Source: Mixophyes australis
Taxonomy: Eukaryota > Chordata > Amphibia > Anura > Limnodynastidae
Assembly (NCBI GenBank): GCA_036250195.1
Contig: JAVHZZ010000003.1
Span: 23,551,175-23,615,174, forward strand
DNA length: 64,000 bases
Direction of reading: 5' to 3'
The first letter of the stretch is position 1, and each line of letters starts with the position of its first letter. Below, in pieces: positions 1 to 11,370 of this stretch. The translations under genes and the position numbers were made by a program. The notes under the pieces are model-generated. The model made no database searches. It saw only the letters and a list, made by a program, of their open reading frames with translations, and was not told the DNA's origin.

Positions 1-438
1 GTCAGCGTCACCCGACGCATTTCTCCCGTTATTCTTACTTGAAGGTGTCATCAAAACCTCCCTAAAATGTTCTTACCCTTATTTACATGGGAGCCTATGA
101 ATTCATCCAATAAAACAGCCGCCTCAAGAGGGGTGCCTTGACGTGGCCGCATTCTTACCCAGTATTTTGAGATGCTCATAGTTTAAGATACCAGCAACTC
201 AAAATAGATAAGAACCCAATTGTACAGCCCATACTTTACATGCTGTCAACTTTAAATGAGGCCCTAAGTCCAAATATATATATATATCACCCTATGACGG
301 GAGCGAACCGACGAGGTCTATACCAAGATCTCTCCATAACGAGTAAGTACAGAACAAGAAACCTTTTATTATTGCGATTTATTTCCTTGTTTTTCATCCT
401 TTTCTATTCTACAGGCTGCCAAATTCAAATATGTTGAT
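1..438. other. Unassigned sequence
   Basis: No gene or repeat is recognised. There is only a short TA-rich run near 276-288. The open frames here are short and show no known domain. Confidence 0.5.
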
Positions 439-792
439 AAGCACGGTGGCTTAGTGCTTAGCACGTCTACCTTACAGCACTGGGGTCATGAGTTCAATTC
501 CCAACCATGACCTTATCTGTGTGGAGTTTGTATGTTCTCCCCGTGTTTGCGTGGGTTTCCTCCGGGTGCTCCGGTTTCCTCCCACACTCCAAAAACATAC
601 TGATAGATTAATTGGTTGCTATGAAATTGACCCTAGTCTGTCTCTCTCTCTGTCTGTGTGTATGTTAGGGAATTTAGACTGTAAGCTCCAATGGGGCAGG
701 GATTGATGTGAGCGAGTTCTCTGTTCAACGCTGCAGAATCTGTGGCGCTATATAAATAAATGGTGATATATCTATCTATCTTCTATCTATCA
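439..792 (+). mobile_element. tRNA-headed SINE, copy 1 (full length)
   Basis: The copy starts at a tRNA-like head with a degraded A box (ggtggcttagtg) and a B-box-like gagttcaattcc. It continues through the family's conserved central block (from tgtggagtttgtatg to ccaaaaacatac) and ends in the tail gctatataaataaatggtg, followed by a TATC microsatellite. The head and middle are shared with about 13 other copies in this window. The family name is not known to me. Confidence 0.85.
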
Positions 793-1626
793 TTGATTGA
801 CATATGGAAAGATTCCTTGTAGCTGAGACTGACCCCACCTGACATTGTGCCCCCCGCCCGCTCTCACCCTCCTGCACCATATTTGGGGGACCAGTTGCTG
901 GTATCCCAGCAGTAACACGGCCTGCCCTATGCCGGTGCAGGCACTGAGCACGTTCCTGGCTCTCCACCTCCCAGGCACTGAGCAGCTGCAGCACTTTCTA
1001 TTCTGCTCACATTGGAAGCATCTTACCGATCTATCCATCTTAATCACCGCCAGGAGCTTCCGGCAGCTGCCCTCGCCTGGCTGAGATAGTGCTCACGCTC
1101 CTTCCACTAGGGCTCTCCAGATGTGAGTGTTAAACAGCATTTTACAAAGAACCGATTTGTACAGATCATTTATTTATAAAGCAATGCATACATTTCAGAG
1201 GTCTGCCGGTAAGAACACGCATTATAAAGCATTGTTTAAGCGCATGTATCCATGTTGCAATACTTGACCTATGGGTATCAGATGGGCACTTGAAACGCCG
1301 GCAACAAAAGCACTAACATTCATTGCGCTCAATCATTCCCGTGCTAACTGGTTGAACGGACATGCACTGTATTACACACACATCGAATGGACCACAAATT
1401 CAGTTCCTTTAAAAGGTAATACTTAAAAAGAATATCCTATAAAATGTTTCCTGTAACTTTACATTTACAGTTTATATAATAAACTGCAGATGTGGTTAGA
1501 CCCATGTAGGCAAAAAAACAAAAGTCAGCTCAAAATCAGGATTCTGGAACATGTCCGAAATATTCAGAATGGAGTTTTACCTCATGGTTTACCTAAGCAC
1601 TTTGTCAACGTTCATCATAAAACCTA
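793..1626. other. Unassigned sequence
   Basis: No recognisable gene. Frames overlap on both strands between 776 and 1084, but none has a domain I can name. From 1085 to 1626 the sequence is AT-rich and featureless. Confidence 0.5.
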
Positions 1627-2267
1627 GGGGCATATTTAAGAAAGCACGATAGTGCTTTTAACGGGTCGTTAAGGTGCCTCCTGTCCTCCGCAAATTTATT
1701 AAGGGTGCATCGCAGCAGATATCATAGATATCTGCTTCTTTGCATTCCTCTTCGTTTTTGGGAGCAGTCACCATTCCACAGAATGGTGACTGCTCCTGGC
1801 CGCAATCTAACAAGTCCCGAAAAAACATTTTTTTCGGGAACTTGTCATGTTAATGTACAGCTGAGCTGGCGTACATCATCGGAATGGAAGAAATCTAATG
1901 CTGTCAGCTCTGCTCCGAAGAGCAGAGCTGGACAGCGCATGTGTGGAGGGATCACATGATCCCTCCCTGTCACTCAGCGCGCTCTCTGTGCAGCTATTGT
2001 TGCAGAGACAGAGAGGGGATCTGTGTGCGCATGTCCAGTTCTTGGAACTGGACATGCGCAATTGAAGAATGAAAAGAACGAGGAGAAGACCTGGAGGCAG
2101 CGCTTCCGAAGAGGGGGGTAAGTATGTTTTTTTACATCGCAGAAACAGCAGTTTTTCGGAACTGCTGTTTCTCTGCAGGGCTGTACATAAATGTGAGAAA
2201 TAGTTATCATTGCGATAAGGATTGAAAACTACTTTTCACTTTATGTGAATATTGATAAATGTGCCCC
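1627..2267. mobile_element. Non-autonomous DNA transposon, Harbinger-like
   Basis: The left end ggggcatatttaa and the right end, read on the other strand as ggggcacatttat, form imperfect terminal inverted repeats. The element is flanked by CTA on both sides (1624-1626 and 2268-2270), consistent with a 3-bp target duplication. The interior has several short self-complementary hairpins (for example gagggatcacatgatccctc around 1947) and no transposase. The superfamily call rests on TIR style and 3-bp duplication only. Confidence 0.6.
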
Positions 2268-2289
2268 CTAGATACATTCCAATTCATAG

Positions 2290-2455
2290 GATTGAATTAG
2301 TCTAAGAAGGAAAAGTGGAGGTGTTGCCCATATCAACCAACCAGATTCTAACTGTCATGTTCTAGAATGTACAGGATAAATGATATCTGCAATCTGATTG
2401 GTTGTCATGGGCAACACCTCCACTTTTTCTTTTAAGATTTGATAAATCTACCTCT
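2290..2455. mobile_element. Degraded palindromic MITE
   Basis: The arm aaaagtggaggtgttgccca (2311) is matched on the other strand by the arm near 2407-2430. It is related to the copies at 4501-4673, 54679-54775 and 62671-62845 through the shared aaagtgg(a/g)g(a/g)tgttgcc and ccaatcagattct blocks. The outer ends are eroded. Confidence 0.65.
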
Positions 2456-3084
2456 TACTTCATCATGGTCTTTGGTTGATGTTACCATTATACTGTGGTG
2501 TTAGTTGACTGCTTTCTAGTTCATTTTTTCACTACACAATTATTATTTTTTTTACCTCTTTCCCCCACTTCCATAATTAAGATTTACGATTCATTTCAAT
2601 ATCTATTTTTATCCAGTGCTGGTTTTCGTCTCGTTAGCTCATTCACCTCCCTACTCCTCTCAGCACATCGAGCTTTCTATATTCACGGATCCACTAATTG
2701 TTTATTTCCTCCTTTGCATCTCACAGCAATAAATGATTGCGTTAAGCAATCTTCACATACATGCCTTAGCTTATAAAACAAACTATATTTATTACACATC
2801 TGCGACTTTTATACATCCCAGTTCATTATCCGTGACATATTGATATCCAGTTGGGGATAGGTACGTGTCATTTTTCTTGGTTTTCCACCTAAGCTATTTC
2901 TTTGTCAACATTACTAGTTGACACGATTTGCACTCATTGATAATTATTTCACTCTCTTACATTTTAGACCATCACTTGTAATCTTTATTACATCTAATAT
3001 ACCGGATGGTGTATGTAGACATACTGGTTTAACAATGCAATAAATGTCATGTCAGATTCACATACACAGATCTCTTAATGCATT
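2456..3084. other. Unassigned AT-rich sequence
   Basis: No repeat end or coding signal could be supported. It lies directly upstream of the LINE fragment and could contain its eroded 5' flank. Confidence 0.45.
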
Positions 3085-3712
3085 TTTTATATATTATTGC
3101 TCACCTACAAGGCCCTCTCCCACTCTACTGCTCCCTATATCTCCAACCTTCTCTCCATCCACACTCCCGCCCGGTCCCTGCGTTCGGCCAATGACCGTCG
3201 CCTCTCATCCACTCTGATCACCTCATCCCACTCTAGAATTCAAGACTTCTCCCGAGCTGCCCCCCACCACTGGAATGACCTCCCGCGCTCCGTCCGTTTG
3301 TCCCCTAACTTGTGCTCCTTCAAACGGGCACTCAAAACCCATCTCTTCCTTAAAGCCTACCAGCCTTCCACCTAACCCTCTCTCCCTGCTCGCTCCCATC
3401 CCCTTGCTCCTCCTCTGTTGGGGTGCACGCTTGCTCCCCCCTCTGACTCCCTTTGTGCCGGCCGTCTGTTTCCCCTCCCTTTAGGATGTAAGCTCTTATG
3501 AGCAGGGCCCTTCTCCCTCCTGTCTCTCTACCTTCTCTTCTGCTCCTACTCCATTACATCTGCTTTGCCTGGAGCCTCTGAAGTTTTGGTACTAGTTGTT
3601 TATTGTTCTGTACTGTTATTCCCTGTACTGTCCATTGTTTGTACTGTGTTCGGCGCTGCGGAAACCTTGTGGCGCCTTATAAATAAATAATAATAATAAT
3701 AATAATAATAAT
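3085..3712 (+). mobile_element. L2-type LINE, 5'-truncated copy with 3' UTR
   Basis: The coding remnant at 3097-3375 is followed by a ~330-bp pyrimidine-rich 3' UTR. It ends ttcggcgctgcggaaacc...ggcgccttataaataaat and an (ATA/TAA)n tail. This 3' end closely resembles the tail of the SINE copies (cagcgctgcggaat...ggcgctatataaataaat), so the LINE is a candidate source of the machinery that moves them. The 5' boundary is not precise. Confidence 0.8.
3097..3375 (+). pseudogene. C-terminal end of L2-type LINE reverse transcriptase (5' truncated)
   Basis: The frame encodes the last ~90 residues of a non-LTR retrotransposon ORF2 and ends at a natural stop. Visible hallmarks are YKAL near the start, then APYISNLL, a proline/arginine stretch with RSLRS, AAPHHWNDLP, and FKRALKTHLF close to the end. 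From memory this order (YKAL...APSYLSDLL...RSLRSS...AAPxLWNxLP...FKxxLKTxLF) is typical of the C-terminus of L2/CR1-clade elements. The polymerase and endonuclease domains are absent, as expected from 5' truncation during target-primed reverse transcription. The first methionine-like codon is not a real start. The element is not functional. CR1 or Rex-type placement is the main alternative to L2. Confidence 0.8.
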
Positions 3713-3839
3713 GTTTCATTCAAAAAATTTTCTTAACATCTCAGAGCCATACTGGACGTATGTCTCTTGATTTTTGATTGGATCGTTTAGGAAACTAAAT
3801 TTTATAAATTAACTTTATTCAAGGTTATACATTCTAGAT

Positions 3840-4097
3840 TAGTGTTGGGCAGCAGGAGGCCCGCTGGTCGCCAGTGAGCCGCTGAGCCTTCGCTTGCAGC
3901 CCCTAAGCCGGCTGCTACCGATCTGATTACAACATTGGCAGACGACTTTCGCGTCACATGACCTCCTCTGCACAGTACAGGGAGGTCACGTGACATACCT
4001 GGAGGAGCTATGCTCTCCTGCCTTCCTTGGTGTGGCCCCTTTGAGAGTTGGAGGGCCCTCCTGCAGTTCACCAGCTACTTCATATTGCCCATCACTG
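3840..4097. mobile_element. Short non-autonomous hAT element
   Basis: The ends tagtgttgggca and tgcccatcactg are imperfect inverted repeats. They are flanked by ttctagat (3832-3839) and ttctagct (4098-4105), a 7/8 match as expected for an old 8-bp hAT duplication. The interior holds an inverted pair around the gaggtcacgtgac/gtcacatgacctc motifs and no transposase. Confidence 0.7.
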
Positions 4098-4311
4098 TTC
4101 TAGCTCACCTACTGCACAGACTCTAGCATGTTGCACCGTTCACAGTTCGTCGTTCTCTTTTTATAAGCTATCAGTCCTATGCAACTACCATTAATGCATT
4201 TACACCCAATCGGTTTGTAATATGTAATTAACTTAATTCTGCCTTCTGGTACCGGATTGGTTCTTGCACGATCGCTATTTCTATACTTTACTTGCTTCTT
4301 AGGGGGAGATG

Positions 4312-4455
4312 CAATTAGCCACAATATTTTTACAAGAAATCTGTGTTGATTTTTCCTCGCAGGTGCAAGGAAAAATCAGCCGATAATTTACCATAGTAAC
4401 GATAAAAATGCACAGCCGCGATGTTCTAAGGATCATCGCTGCGAATTGAATCTAC
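4312..4455. mobile_element. Possible short DNA-transposon remnant
   Basis: The left end gggggagatgcaattag resembles the complement of the right end gaattgaatcta, and the interior is AT-rich. No target duplication was identified. Weak call. Confidence 0.35.
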
Positions 4456-4500
4456 CAGTCAGAGAGCAATAATTTTAATTGTGCCATTATTTTATTCCAT

Positions 4501-4673
4501 GGGGTAAATTTACTAAATTGCGGATTTGAAAAAGTGGAGATGTTGCCTATAGCAACCAATCAGATTCTAGTTATCATTTATTTAGTGCATTCTACAAACT
4601 GAGTTAGAATGGGATTGGTTGCTATAGGCAACATCTCCACTTTTTCAAACACGCAGCTTAGTCAATATACCCC
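4501..4673. mobile_element. Palindromic MITE, Harbinger-like
   Basis: The left arm ggggtaaatttactaa...aaaaagtggagatgttgcc is mirrored by ggcaacatctccacttttt...agtcaatatacccc. CAT occurs at both edges (4498-4500, 4674-4676), a possible 3-bp duplication. Same family as 62671-62845. Confidence 0.75.
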
Positions 4674-4677
4674 CATT

Positions 4678-5354
4678 GTGATTTACTATATGTGCGTCTC
4701 AGAGGCAAAGTTTCATCGTTTTTCTCATACCGCCTCCCTTATTTTTGTATTTATTCTATATATAGATGAAATGGTTTTTTTAGATCATTTATATAAATGA
4801 ATGGTTTGCTTCAACTGTTTTTTCTTTGTGGTAGATTTGGATCACATAGAACAATGATGTATTCTTGTCTGAACCAGTGGGTTGTATATTTAATTATGGA
4901 TGACCTCTCACCAATTAAATCATTCTTATCCTCATGTAAGCTTTAAGTACAAGTACATAGGAAATAACAATATAGTTGACCACCGGGTACATTTAATTAT
5001 GTAATTTATGGACATCATCCTCGTTATCTTGCAAATTACATGTTATTTGGGGAATGAATGGAGGCATTATAATCATGTATTCAAGCCTTTAAATAATGAA
5101 TTATGATGCAACAATAAAGAACTATTTTATTCAATTATGGTTTTTTTCTGTGGAATTTAATATCACACTTTGATAGATTCCCTGGTTATAGGCCCCAAAT
5201 ATTTTTGGGGTCCCCACCAATTTTGTTATAAGATAGTAATGACAATTTTGTCTCTTTATTATGTTAGGAGATAGCTAGACACAGACAGATCTGTGTATTC
5301 CATTCAGAATTAAATGGATTCTGAGCATGAATACAAGAAGCTGGATGCATAGAT
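4678..5354. other. Unassigned AT-rich sequence
   Basis: No coding or repeat signal that I can name. Several short poly-T and poly-A runs. Confidence 0.5.
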
Positions 5355-6240
5355 TTTGTTTCATATAGAATTTTATTTGACACCACAATCCTCCCGCTTC
5401 AGATTGACAGGTGCCTTACATCATTAGCCTGTGCTGTTGAGCTCAATTACTACTTCCACTTTCTCTATATCTGTGCTTTTCATCTTCATTCCCCTCCTCA
5501 CATCATGTCACTGCCATGGTCACATGCAGCCCTGTCCTCACTGACACATCACTCATCTCCTGATATACTCTGTGCTGCTGGATGACCCTTCTCCTTCCAC
5601 TATATAACTCTCAGTCTGTGGCTTCCTGCTGCCTCCATTCCCCTCCTCACATCATGTCACTGCCCCTGTCACATGCAGCCCTGTCCTCACTAGCACATCA
5701 CTCATCTCCTGATATACTCTGTGCTGCTGGTGACCCTGCTCCTTCCACTGTATAACTCTCTGTCTGTGGCTTCCTGCTGCCTCCATTCCCCTCCTCACAT
5801 CATGTCACTGCCCCTGTCACATAAAGCTCTGTCCTCACTAACACATCACTTATCTCCTGATATACTCTGTGCTGCTGGTGACCCTGCTCCTTCCACTACA
5901 TAACTCTCAGTCTGTGACTTCCTGCTGCCTCCATTCCCCTCCTCACATCATGTCACTGCCCCTGTCACATACAGCCCTGTCCTCACTAACACATCACTCA
6001 TCTCCTGATATACTCTGTGCTGCTGGGGGACCCTGCTCCTTCCACTATATAACTCTCAGTCTGTGACTTCCTGCTGCCTCCATTCCCCTCCTCACATCAT
6101 GTCACTGCCCCTGTCGCACACAGCCCTGTCCTCACTGGCACAATCACACACAGGTTAATACCTCCCACAAGATCAGCAAATGTGTCTCCTAAAATAATCT
6201 GTGCTACTGTAACAAGTCTGAAAATCTGACTGTCTACGGG
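5355..6240 (+). mobile_element. Dispersed repeat carrying an internal VNTR
   Basis: The left flank (ttttgtttcatatag) and the right flank (cacaatcacac...acaagatcagcaaa...ctgtgctactgt) are shared with the element at 10940-11370. The middle holds the 148-bp tandem repeat. No terminal repeats or coding capacity could be defined, so the class is unknown. Confidence 0.6.
5470..6150 (+). repeat. 148-149-bp tandem repeat, about 4.5 copies
   Basis: The phrase cccctcctcacatcatg recurs at 5491, 5640, 5788, 5936 and 6085, giving spacings of 149, 148, 148 and 149. Each unit also carries ctcctgatatactctgtgctgctg and ccactatataactctcagtctg. The units are highly similar, so the array is fairly young or homogenised. 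The short open frames inside repeat with the unit and are not genes. Confidence 0.95.
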
Positions 6241-6302
6241 TCATCTATGTCTGACCTCTGGGGAGACATGGGTGAGCAGATTACGAGTAGTAAGCAAAAT
6301 GT

Positions 6303-8055
6303 GTTTCAACTAGAGATGTGCGGGCTCGGTTCCCCGAGAACCGAACCCACCCGAACTTTGCCTATCCGAGTACCGAGCCGAGCAGGCTCGGTACTCTCCC
6401 GCACGCTCAGATTCCAAATCGAGGCCGAACGTCATTGTGACGTCGTCGGATCTCGGGGCTTGGTTCTCGCGATATTTGAAAATTATAAATACACGCCTCC
6501 ACAGCAATCCATCGCTATTTGGCAGAGGGAGAGAGCAGGGTGTAGTCACAGGCTGCTTAGAGCAGGGACAGAGAATATACCTTATTCTTCATCCAATTCT
6601 GATAACAATTCTGATTACAATTCTGATAACAATTGATAGAGAAGAGAGGAGGATAGAGGAGTCTTTTTTTTCAATATTTGGCACTACAAGTGCTTTTGGG
6701 GTGTCCCCCATTCTTTTGCATTGATATTTCTGGCTGTCAAAAGTCCTATTTGGCAGCAGACTAAAAATATAATATTTAGCACTCCCAAGTGCTTTTCGGG
6801 TGTCCCCCATTCTTTTGCATTAATATTTCTGGCTGTCAAAAGTCCTATTTGTCAGCAGTATCTAAAACAATTTGTAGCACTACAAGTGCTTTGGGCTCAT
6901 AATGGATTCAAAGCACTCCACATATGAGCAGAATGAGCAACCAGGCTCTGTCACCAGTCATGATGGTAGTGTTCCCAGTACGTCATCTGGGAAAGGCGAT
7001 GTCAAACTACACAGTCTTTTGAAATCAGTCAAAAAAACACACAGCAAAAAAAAAATTTTACCGTGTTGAAGGGAAAAAGAAGTGTAACTGAGAAAAAGTT
7101 AACTGCCGATAAAAAAAAATTGCTCGTGACAAAGCAAAACCAAGTAATTTGGAGTCTAAAAGTGGTGCACAAGTACTGTTACGCGTGAAAGCCGAGCTGC
7201 AAGAAAACAGTAAGGCATTAGAGGATAATGTATGCTCTGAATCAGAAATGACACCAATCGCTGTGGAGAGTCCATCCACCAGTGGTATGTGTAATCGTGA
7301 GCAATCTGTTAGTGACAGTGTACCCATAAATAAGGTTCCTTTCAGCAGTTCTGCTGATGTGTGCCTTAACAGTCCGAGTGTAGTCGGTGATACACCAATT
7401 GAGGATGCCACTTTTGAATTAGAAGAGGATGAGGGGGAGATTTGTGTAGGCAACGAGGGCACTAATGATGATGTTGATGATTATAATGCAGACAGATACC
7501 AAATTGCCTTTCTCAATTTCTATTTATATTCTAGACTCTATAACGGCTGAATAGTTTTCTATTTTACTCCTAGTGGAGAGGGGGTCTGATGCAGACAGAT
7601 ACCAAACTAATTTGGTCCATTTATTTTTACTTTCTAGTTCCACAGTCTGTGTAGGCTGCTTTTTTTCTATTCAACTACAAGTGTAGGGTGTAATATACAC
7701 CCAAAGACGATGGCTACATTGTCAATAATCAAAGATGGAGGAGGTAGACAACCAGGTTTGTCTGTATAATTTGCAGGCAAGTATTTGCATTAAGGACGGC
7801 CTACCAGGGATTAAACTGTTTTTTTCATAATTTATTAGCTTTAGAATTATCTCACTTATCCAAGAAACTAGTGGAGCACTAAATTAGGTTATTTTAAACC
7901 CAAAAAAAATGTATTCAAAAATGGCAAAGCAAAACCAAAACCAAAACCAAAACATGCAATGACGGTTTGGCAAAACCAAAACCAAAACACAACAGTAATC
8001 CAGATCCAAAACCAAAACCAAAACACAGGGGTCAGTGAGCATCTCCAGTTTCAAC
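6303..8055. mobile_element. hAT transposon, 1.74 kb, with perfect 8-bp target duplication
   Basis: The element runs 6311-8047, starting tagagatgtgc and ending gagcatctcca (inverted repeats). It is bounded by identical gtttcaac at 6303-6310 and 8048-8055. The left end is rich in ccgagNaccgag motifs, and the right end carries repeats of caaaaccaaaacc. Between about 6681 and 6890 a ~110-bp unit (gcactacaagtgctttt...gtcaaaagtcctattt) is tandemly repeated about twice. A broken coding region lies at 6902-7550. 1.74 kb is too short for a complete hAT transposase gene, so this is a deletion derivative. Confidence 0.9.
6902..7550 (+). pseudogene. Broken N-terminal part of the hAT element's own protein (probable transposase)
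   Basis: An ATG at 6902 opens a 55-codon frame that begins MDSKHSTYEQ and runs through GKGDVKLHSLLKSVKK. It stops near 7067, just after an A-run where a frameshift is likely. Reading resumes in another frame (from about 7149, ESKSGAQVLL) and continues to a stop at 7550, ending in an acidic stretch rich in E, D and N. Serine-rich and lysine-rich opening segments followed by an acidic linker are compatible with a hAT transposase N-terminus. However, no BED zinc finger, catalytic residues or C-terminal dimerisation region can be seen. The transposase identity therefore rests on position inside a hAT element. The frame is broken and the remainder deleted. Confidence 0.5.
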
Positions 8056-9340
8056 CCGAATCAAACACACCTTAAAACGAGAACTTGTTTTATGGGAGGA
8101 GATTTTGAAGATCTTGAAGGCGTGTAGACTACGCTGATTAGGAAACATTCCCATTTTAACAAGTGTTAATGTGCTTTTGAGCTATCTAATAGTTTAATAA
8201 CAGATAAAGTATGTACCAAGGGGACATAAAGGTTCAAACTATAAAGCCTTGAAAATATATGTGTGTTTTTCTAACATATATCATTCGGTTTACCTGTTAG
8301 AAGACACATCATGATGGTTTTACTTTACATTTTTTTCTTAAATGATTTTAATAATTTACAGTTTGCTAAGTGTCATGACAACCACTGTCACAAAACATGA
8401 AAAACATATGATGTATCAAACAGAGAGGCCCTTTTCACAGCACAATCCCCTCCCATTCCCCTCCCTTCTTTCTCTGTCATCACCTGATCGCTGAGGAGAT
8501 TCCAGACTAACTGGCTCTAACTCAGAGATCAGGTTACACTGTCCTCAGGAACGAGCTTGTCTGCTGAGATGCAAATACGTTCCAGCTGAGAGATATTGTC
8601 TTGCAAAGGCAGAAATATCAATCTCCCTCACATAGAGATTTTGCAAATGGAATACTTCCTGGAAAAAGGACTGTGAATATAGCGGGTTTATCTGGCCCAG
8701 TGCTACCCACTTCACGCTGGCTGGCCACCCACGGGTGCCTTCCTATGCCAGGGAAGTCTACCCAGTACCTTCTAGGATTCGTATAGTCACTCAGGCAAAT
8801 GCAGTTAGAAAAGTACAACAGTACATTTATTGTAATAAAAACAACACTAGATTAATATATACACACACAGTAAATAAATGGCAGGCAGGTTTACCACATT
8901 ATCTGTCTTTTACCCCTATAGCTCAAGGAGTTACAGTCACCTGGCTGTCCAGACTTGACGACCCATGGATCTCTCTCAGCTGCATATGTAGACTGTTAGA
9001 GAACGGCAACTCAAATCCAGATCTTGCACCTTCTAGGAATCAAAACACAGAATGAACATCTCCTCCCCCCCCCCCCCCCCCCCCTCCTGGAGTGGCTCCT
9101 TATATCTAGGGTCTAATTTCTACAGTGTTTTCTTCTCCCTGGTCAAACCCCTGGGTCTATTCTTCTTAAACATTGGTCAGTGCTGAACTAGGGGGGTTGG
9201 AGACGGCAGTGAAGATGAGCTGTCCCTCCACAGAACCTCCCCTGCTAGATGGCCTGTCTGGACTAGTTTTGTGAGAACAATAGACACTAATTTGTTTTCC
9301 CCCGCCAGTATCTTGCAACCTGATCCCTACCCATAACCAT
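8056..9340. other. Unassigned sequence with poly-C tract
   Basis: No gene is recognised. A pure C run lies at about 9066-9084. Sequence around 8735-9055 has several overlapping short frames but no recognisable domain; it could be an eroded LTR element, which I could not support. Confidence 0.45.
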
Positions 9341-9344
9341 CTGG

Positions 9345-9472
9345 CTTCACTTTAAGGACTGTCTGTATGTATTACCCAGTATTGTCTTATTAATGTTTGT
9401 TCCCAATTGTAAAGCGCTACGGAATTTGCTGGCGCTATATAAATAAATGTTGATGATGATGATGATGAATAA
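9345..9472 (+). mobile_element. L2-type LINE 3' tail fragment
   Basis: The segment ends ccaattgtaaagcgctacgg, then ggcgctatataaataaatg and a (GAT)n run. The same tail occurs at 32548-32693. No coding part remains. Confidence 0.7.
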
Positions 9473-9664
9473 CAACCTCACTGCCAGATCACCAAGATAC
9501 AATAAACAATATACATATTTACAATGAGCTACAATGTCCCCTTATACACATGTAATTAGACACTGCAGTTGTACTCTGTTGGGCTGGGGAACAAAATCAA
9601 GGGCTATAAAAAGTACATGCTATAATCCACATTTTGTGAGGGACAGACTGCTTAGGGTTATATT
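9473..9664. other. Unassigned sequence
   Basis: Short gap between repeats; nothing recognised. Confidence 0.4.
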
Positions 9665-10005
9665 AATGGGTTGGGTATGGTTTACTGGATATGAGAACTC
9701 CGACAAGGTTGAAACCTACAAAAAAAATCTGATTGGGTAGAAAAACACTTAACCTGCGGGGTCCTGACATTGCCGCTTTAAATTAATCTTGATTTAAGTG
9801 ACGCCGACGTCACACTGAAGTGCCGGACACTTGGGTCTTCGGAATCACTGCCTGTATGGCGCTACCATCGGACTTCTGGAGCTTCGGTTTTCAGGTCAGT
9901 CTGTTTTATTCTATTTGTTTTTCTACCCAATCGGATGTTTTTTGTAGGTGTCTTCCTTATCGGAGTTCTTGTAATCGGTGAAACGATTACCACCGATATT
10001 AATAC
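9665..10005. mobile_element. Imperfect foldback (inverted-repeat) element
   Basis: The left arm (gaactccgacaaggtt...acctacaaaaaa...attgggtagaaaaac) pairs with the right arm (tttttctacccaat...ttttttgtaggtgtc...cggagttcttgtaat). The arms enclose a cacttaacctgcggggtcctgacattgccgc core that is also present in the foldback at 27228-27698. No coding capacity. Confidence 0.65.
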
Positions 10006-10939
10006 CTCGTTTCACCACAAGGACGATACGATTCATGTTACAAAGATATAAAACTTGCTGTTTAAAAAAATAAGATGGAAAAAAATGTGGGATGGTAACC
10101 TTAATTGTTGCATAAAAAAACATTCTACACCCACAGTGTTTTGGACCCACTGGTTCAGGCAGAGATTCTCTCTCAATGTATGAGACTTGTTGAGAGAATA
10201 ACAACCCAATTCTGCGCTAGAGAACTTCATATTTCATTAAACGCACTTCTCATTTATAAAACAATCAACCATAATTGTCCTTAAGCATTAGATTATCATT
10301 GGTGGCATAAACTGAAAAGCTCATTAACACATTTTCAAAGCCACTACAATCATTTACCCAGCATGCACCACACATGGCTCTCTGGGCGAAGGGTTAAATC
10401 GACAAGCAATATTTCACCAGTCACATTGTTTCTTTCTAAATATAAAGGGCTTGAGATAATTGTCTTGTGTCTATATGAATACTTGCAGCGGAATGTCATG
10501 ACTACGCATATTAAATGTTTTATTGTGGCCTTGGATAAAATCTTCATCTCCAGCCGTCAGACAGTGAGCACTTGGAGGTTGGACACGAGACACTAAGGCG
10601 ATGTGACATTGGCCCTCACTGAAATCACAAGTGATTATATTGTGGTTAATGCTGTAAATTCTACAGAAACGACACAGTTAACATTCCCAGATCCGCAGTG
10701 GCCAAATACGAGGGTCAGAGTTACAGGAATTAGATGCATGCAGTTACCGCTCAGTGTTCTATGATAATCTTAACGAGATTCCAAATAATTAACCTCAAAT
10801 ATCTTTTCACATGCGTTGTAGCTGAGAGACAGGACTAGTTCCCCTAAGCACTGTGCTCCCTCTCTCTCTAGTTAGGTTAAAGCTCAGCCCAGGCATTTTG
10901 GATTGTCAAAACAATCAGCAAGAAAGCAATCAGTTGCTT
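10006..10939. other. Unassigned sequence
   Basis: No coding or repeat signal that I can name; AT-rich. Confidence 0.5.
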
Positions 10940-11370
10940 GGCTTTTGTTTCATATAGCGGTACATTGGATGCCACAGTCGTTTTTTAAAATCTCACTTTG
11001 GTAGGAGCTTGACATTACTACTCTGTGCTGCTCCTTCCATTATATAACTCTCAGTCTAGTGGCTTACTGCTGCCTCCATTCCCCTCCTCACATCATGTCA
11101 CTGTCCCTGTCACATGCAGCCCTGTCCTTACTAACACATCATTCATCTCCTGATATACTCTGTGCTGCTGGGGACCCTGCTCCTTCCACTATATAACTCT
11201 CAGTCTGTGACTTCCTGCTGCCTCCATTCCCCTCATCACATCATGTCACTGCCCCGTCACATGCAGCCCTGTTACACAATCACACGAGTGGACAGGCCAC
11301 TGCCTTTTACAAGATCAACAAAACACATCTCTATAAAACACTTTGTGCTGCTGTGAATATTCTTCTGATT
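10940..11370 (+). mobile_element. Second copy of the VNTR-bearing dispersed repeat (short allele)
   Basis: It carries ttttgtttcatatag at the left, about 1.7 units of the same 148-bp repeat (cccctcctcacatcatg at about 11081, and a cccctcatcac variant about 148 bp later), and the same right flank (cacaatcacac...acaagatcaaca). The copy-number difference from 5470-6150 shows the array expands or contracts within the element. Confidence 0.65.

Noticed and set aside
439..505. tRNA gene at the SINE head
   Set aside because: The A and B boxes are tRNA-like, but the sequence does not fold as a complete tRNA that I can recognise and it is joined to the SINE body.
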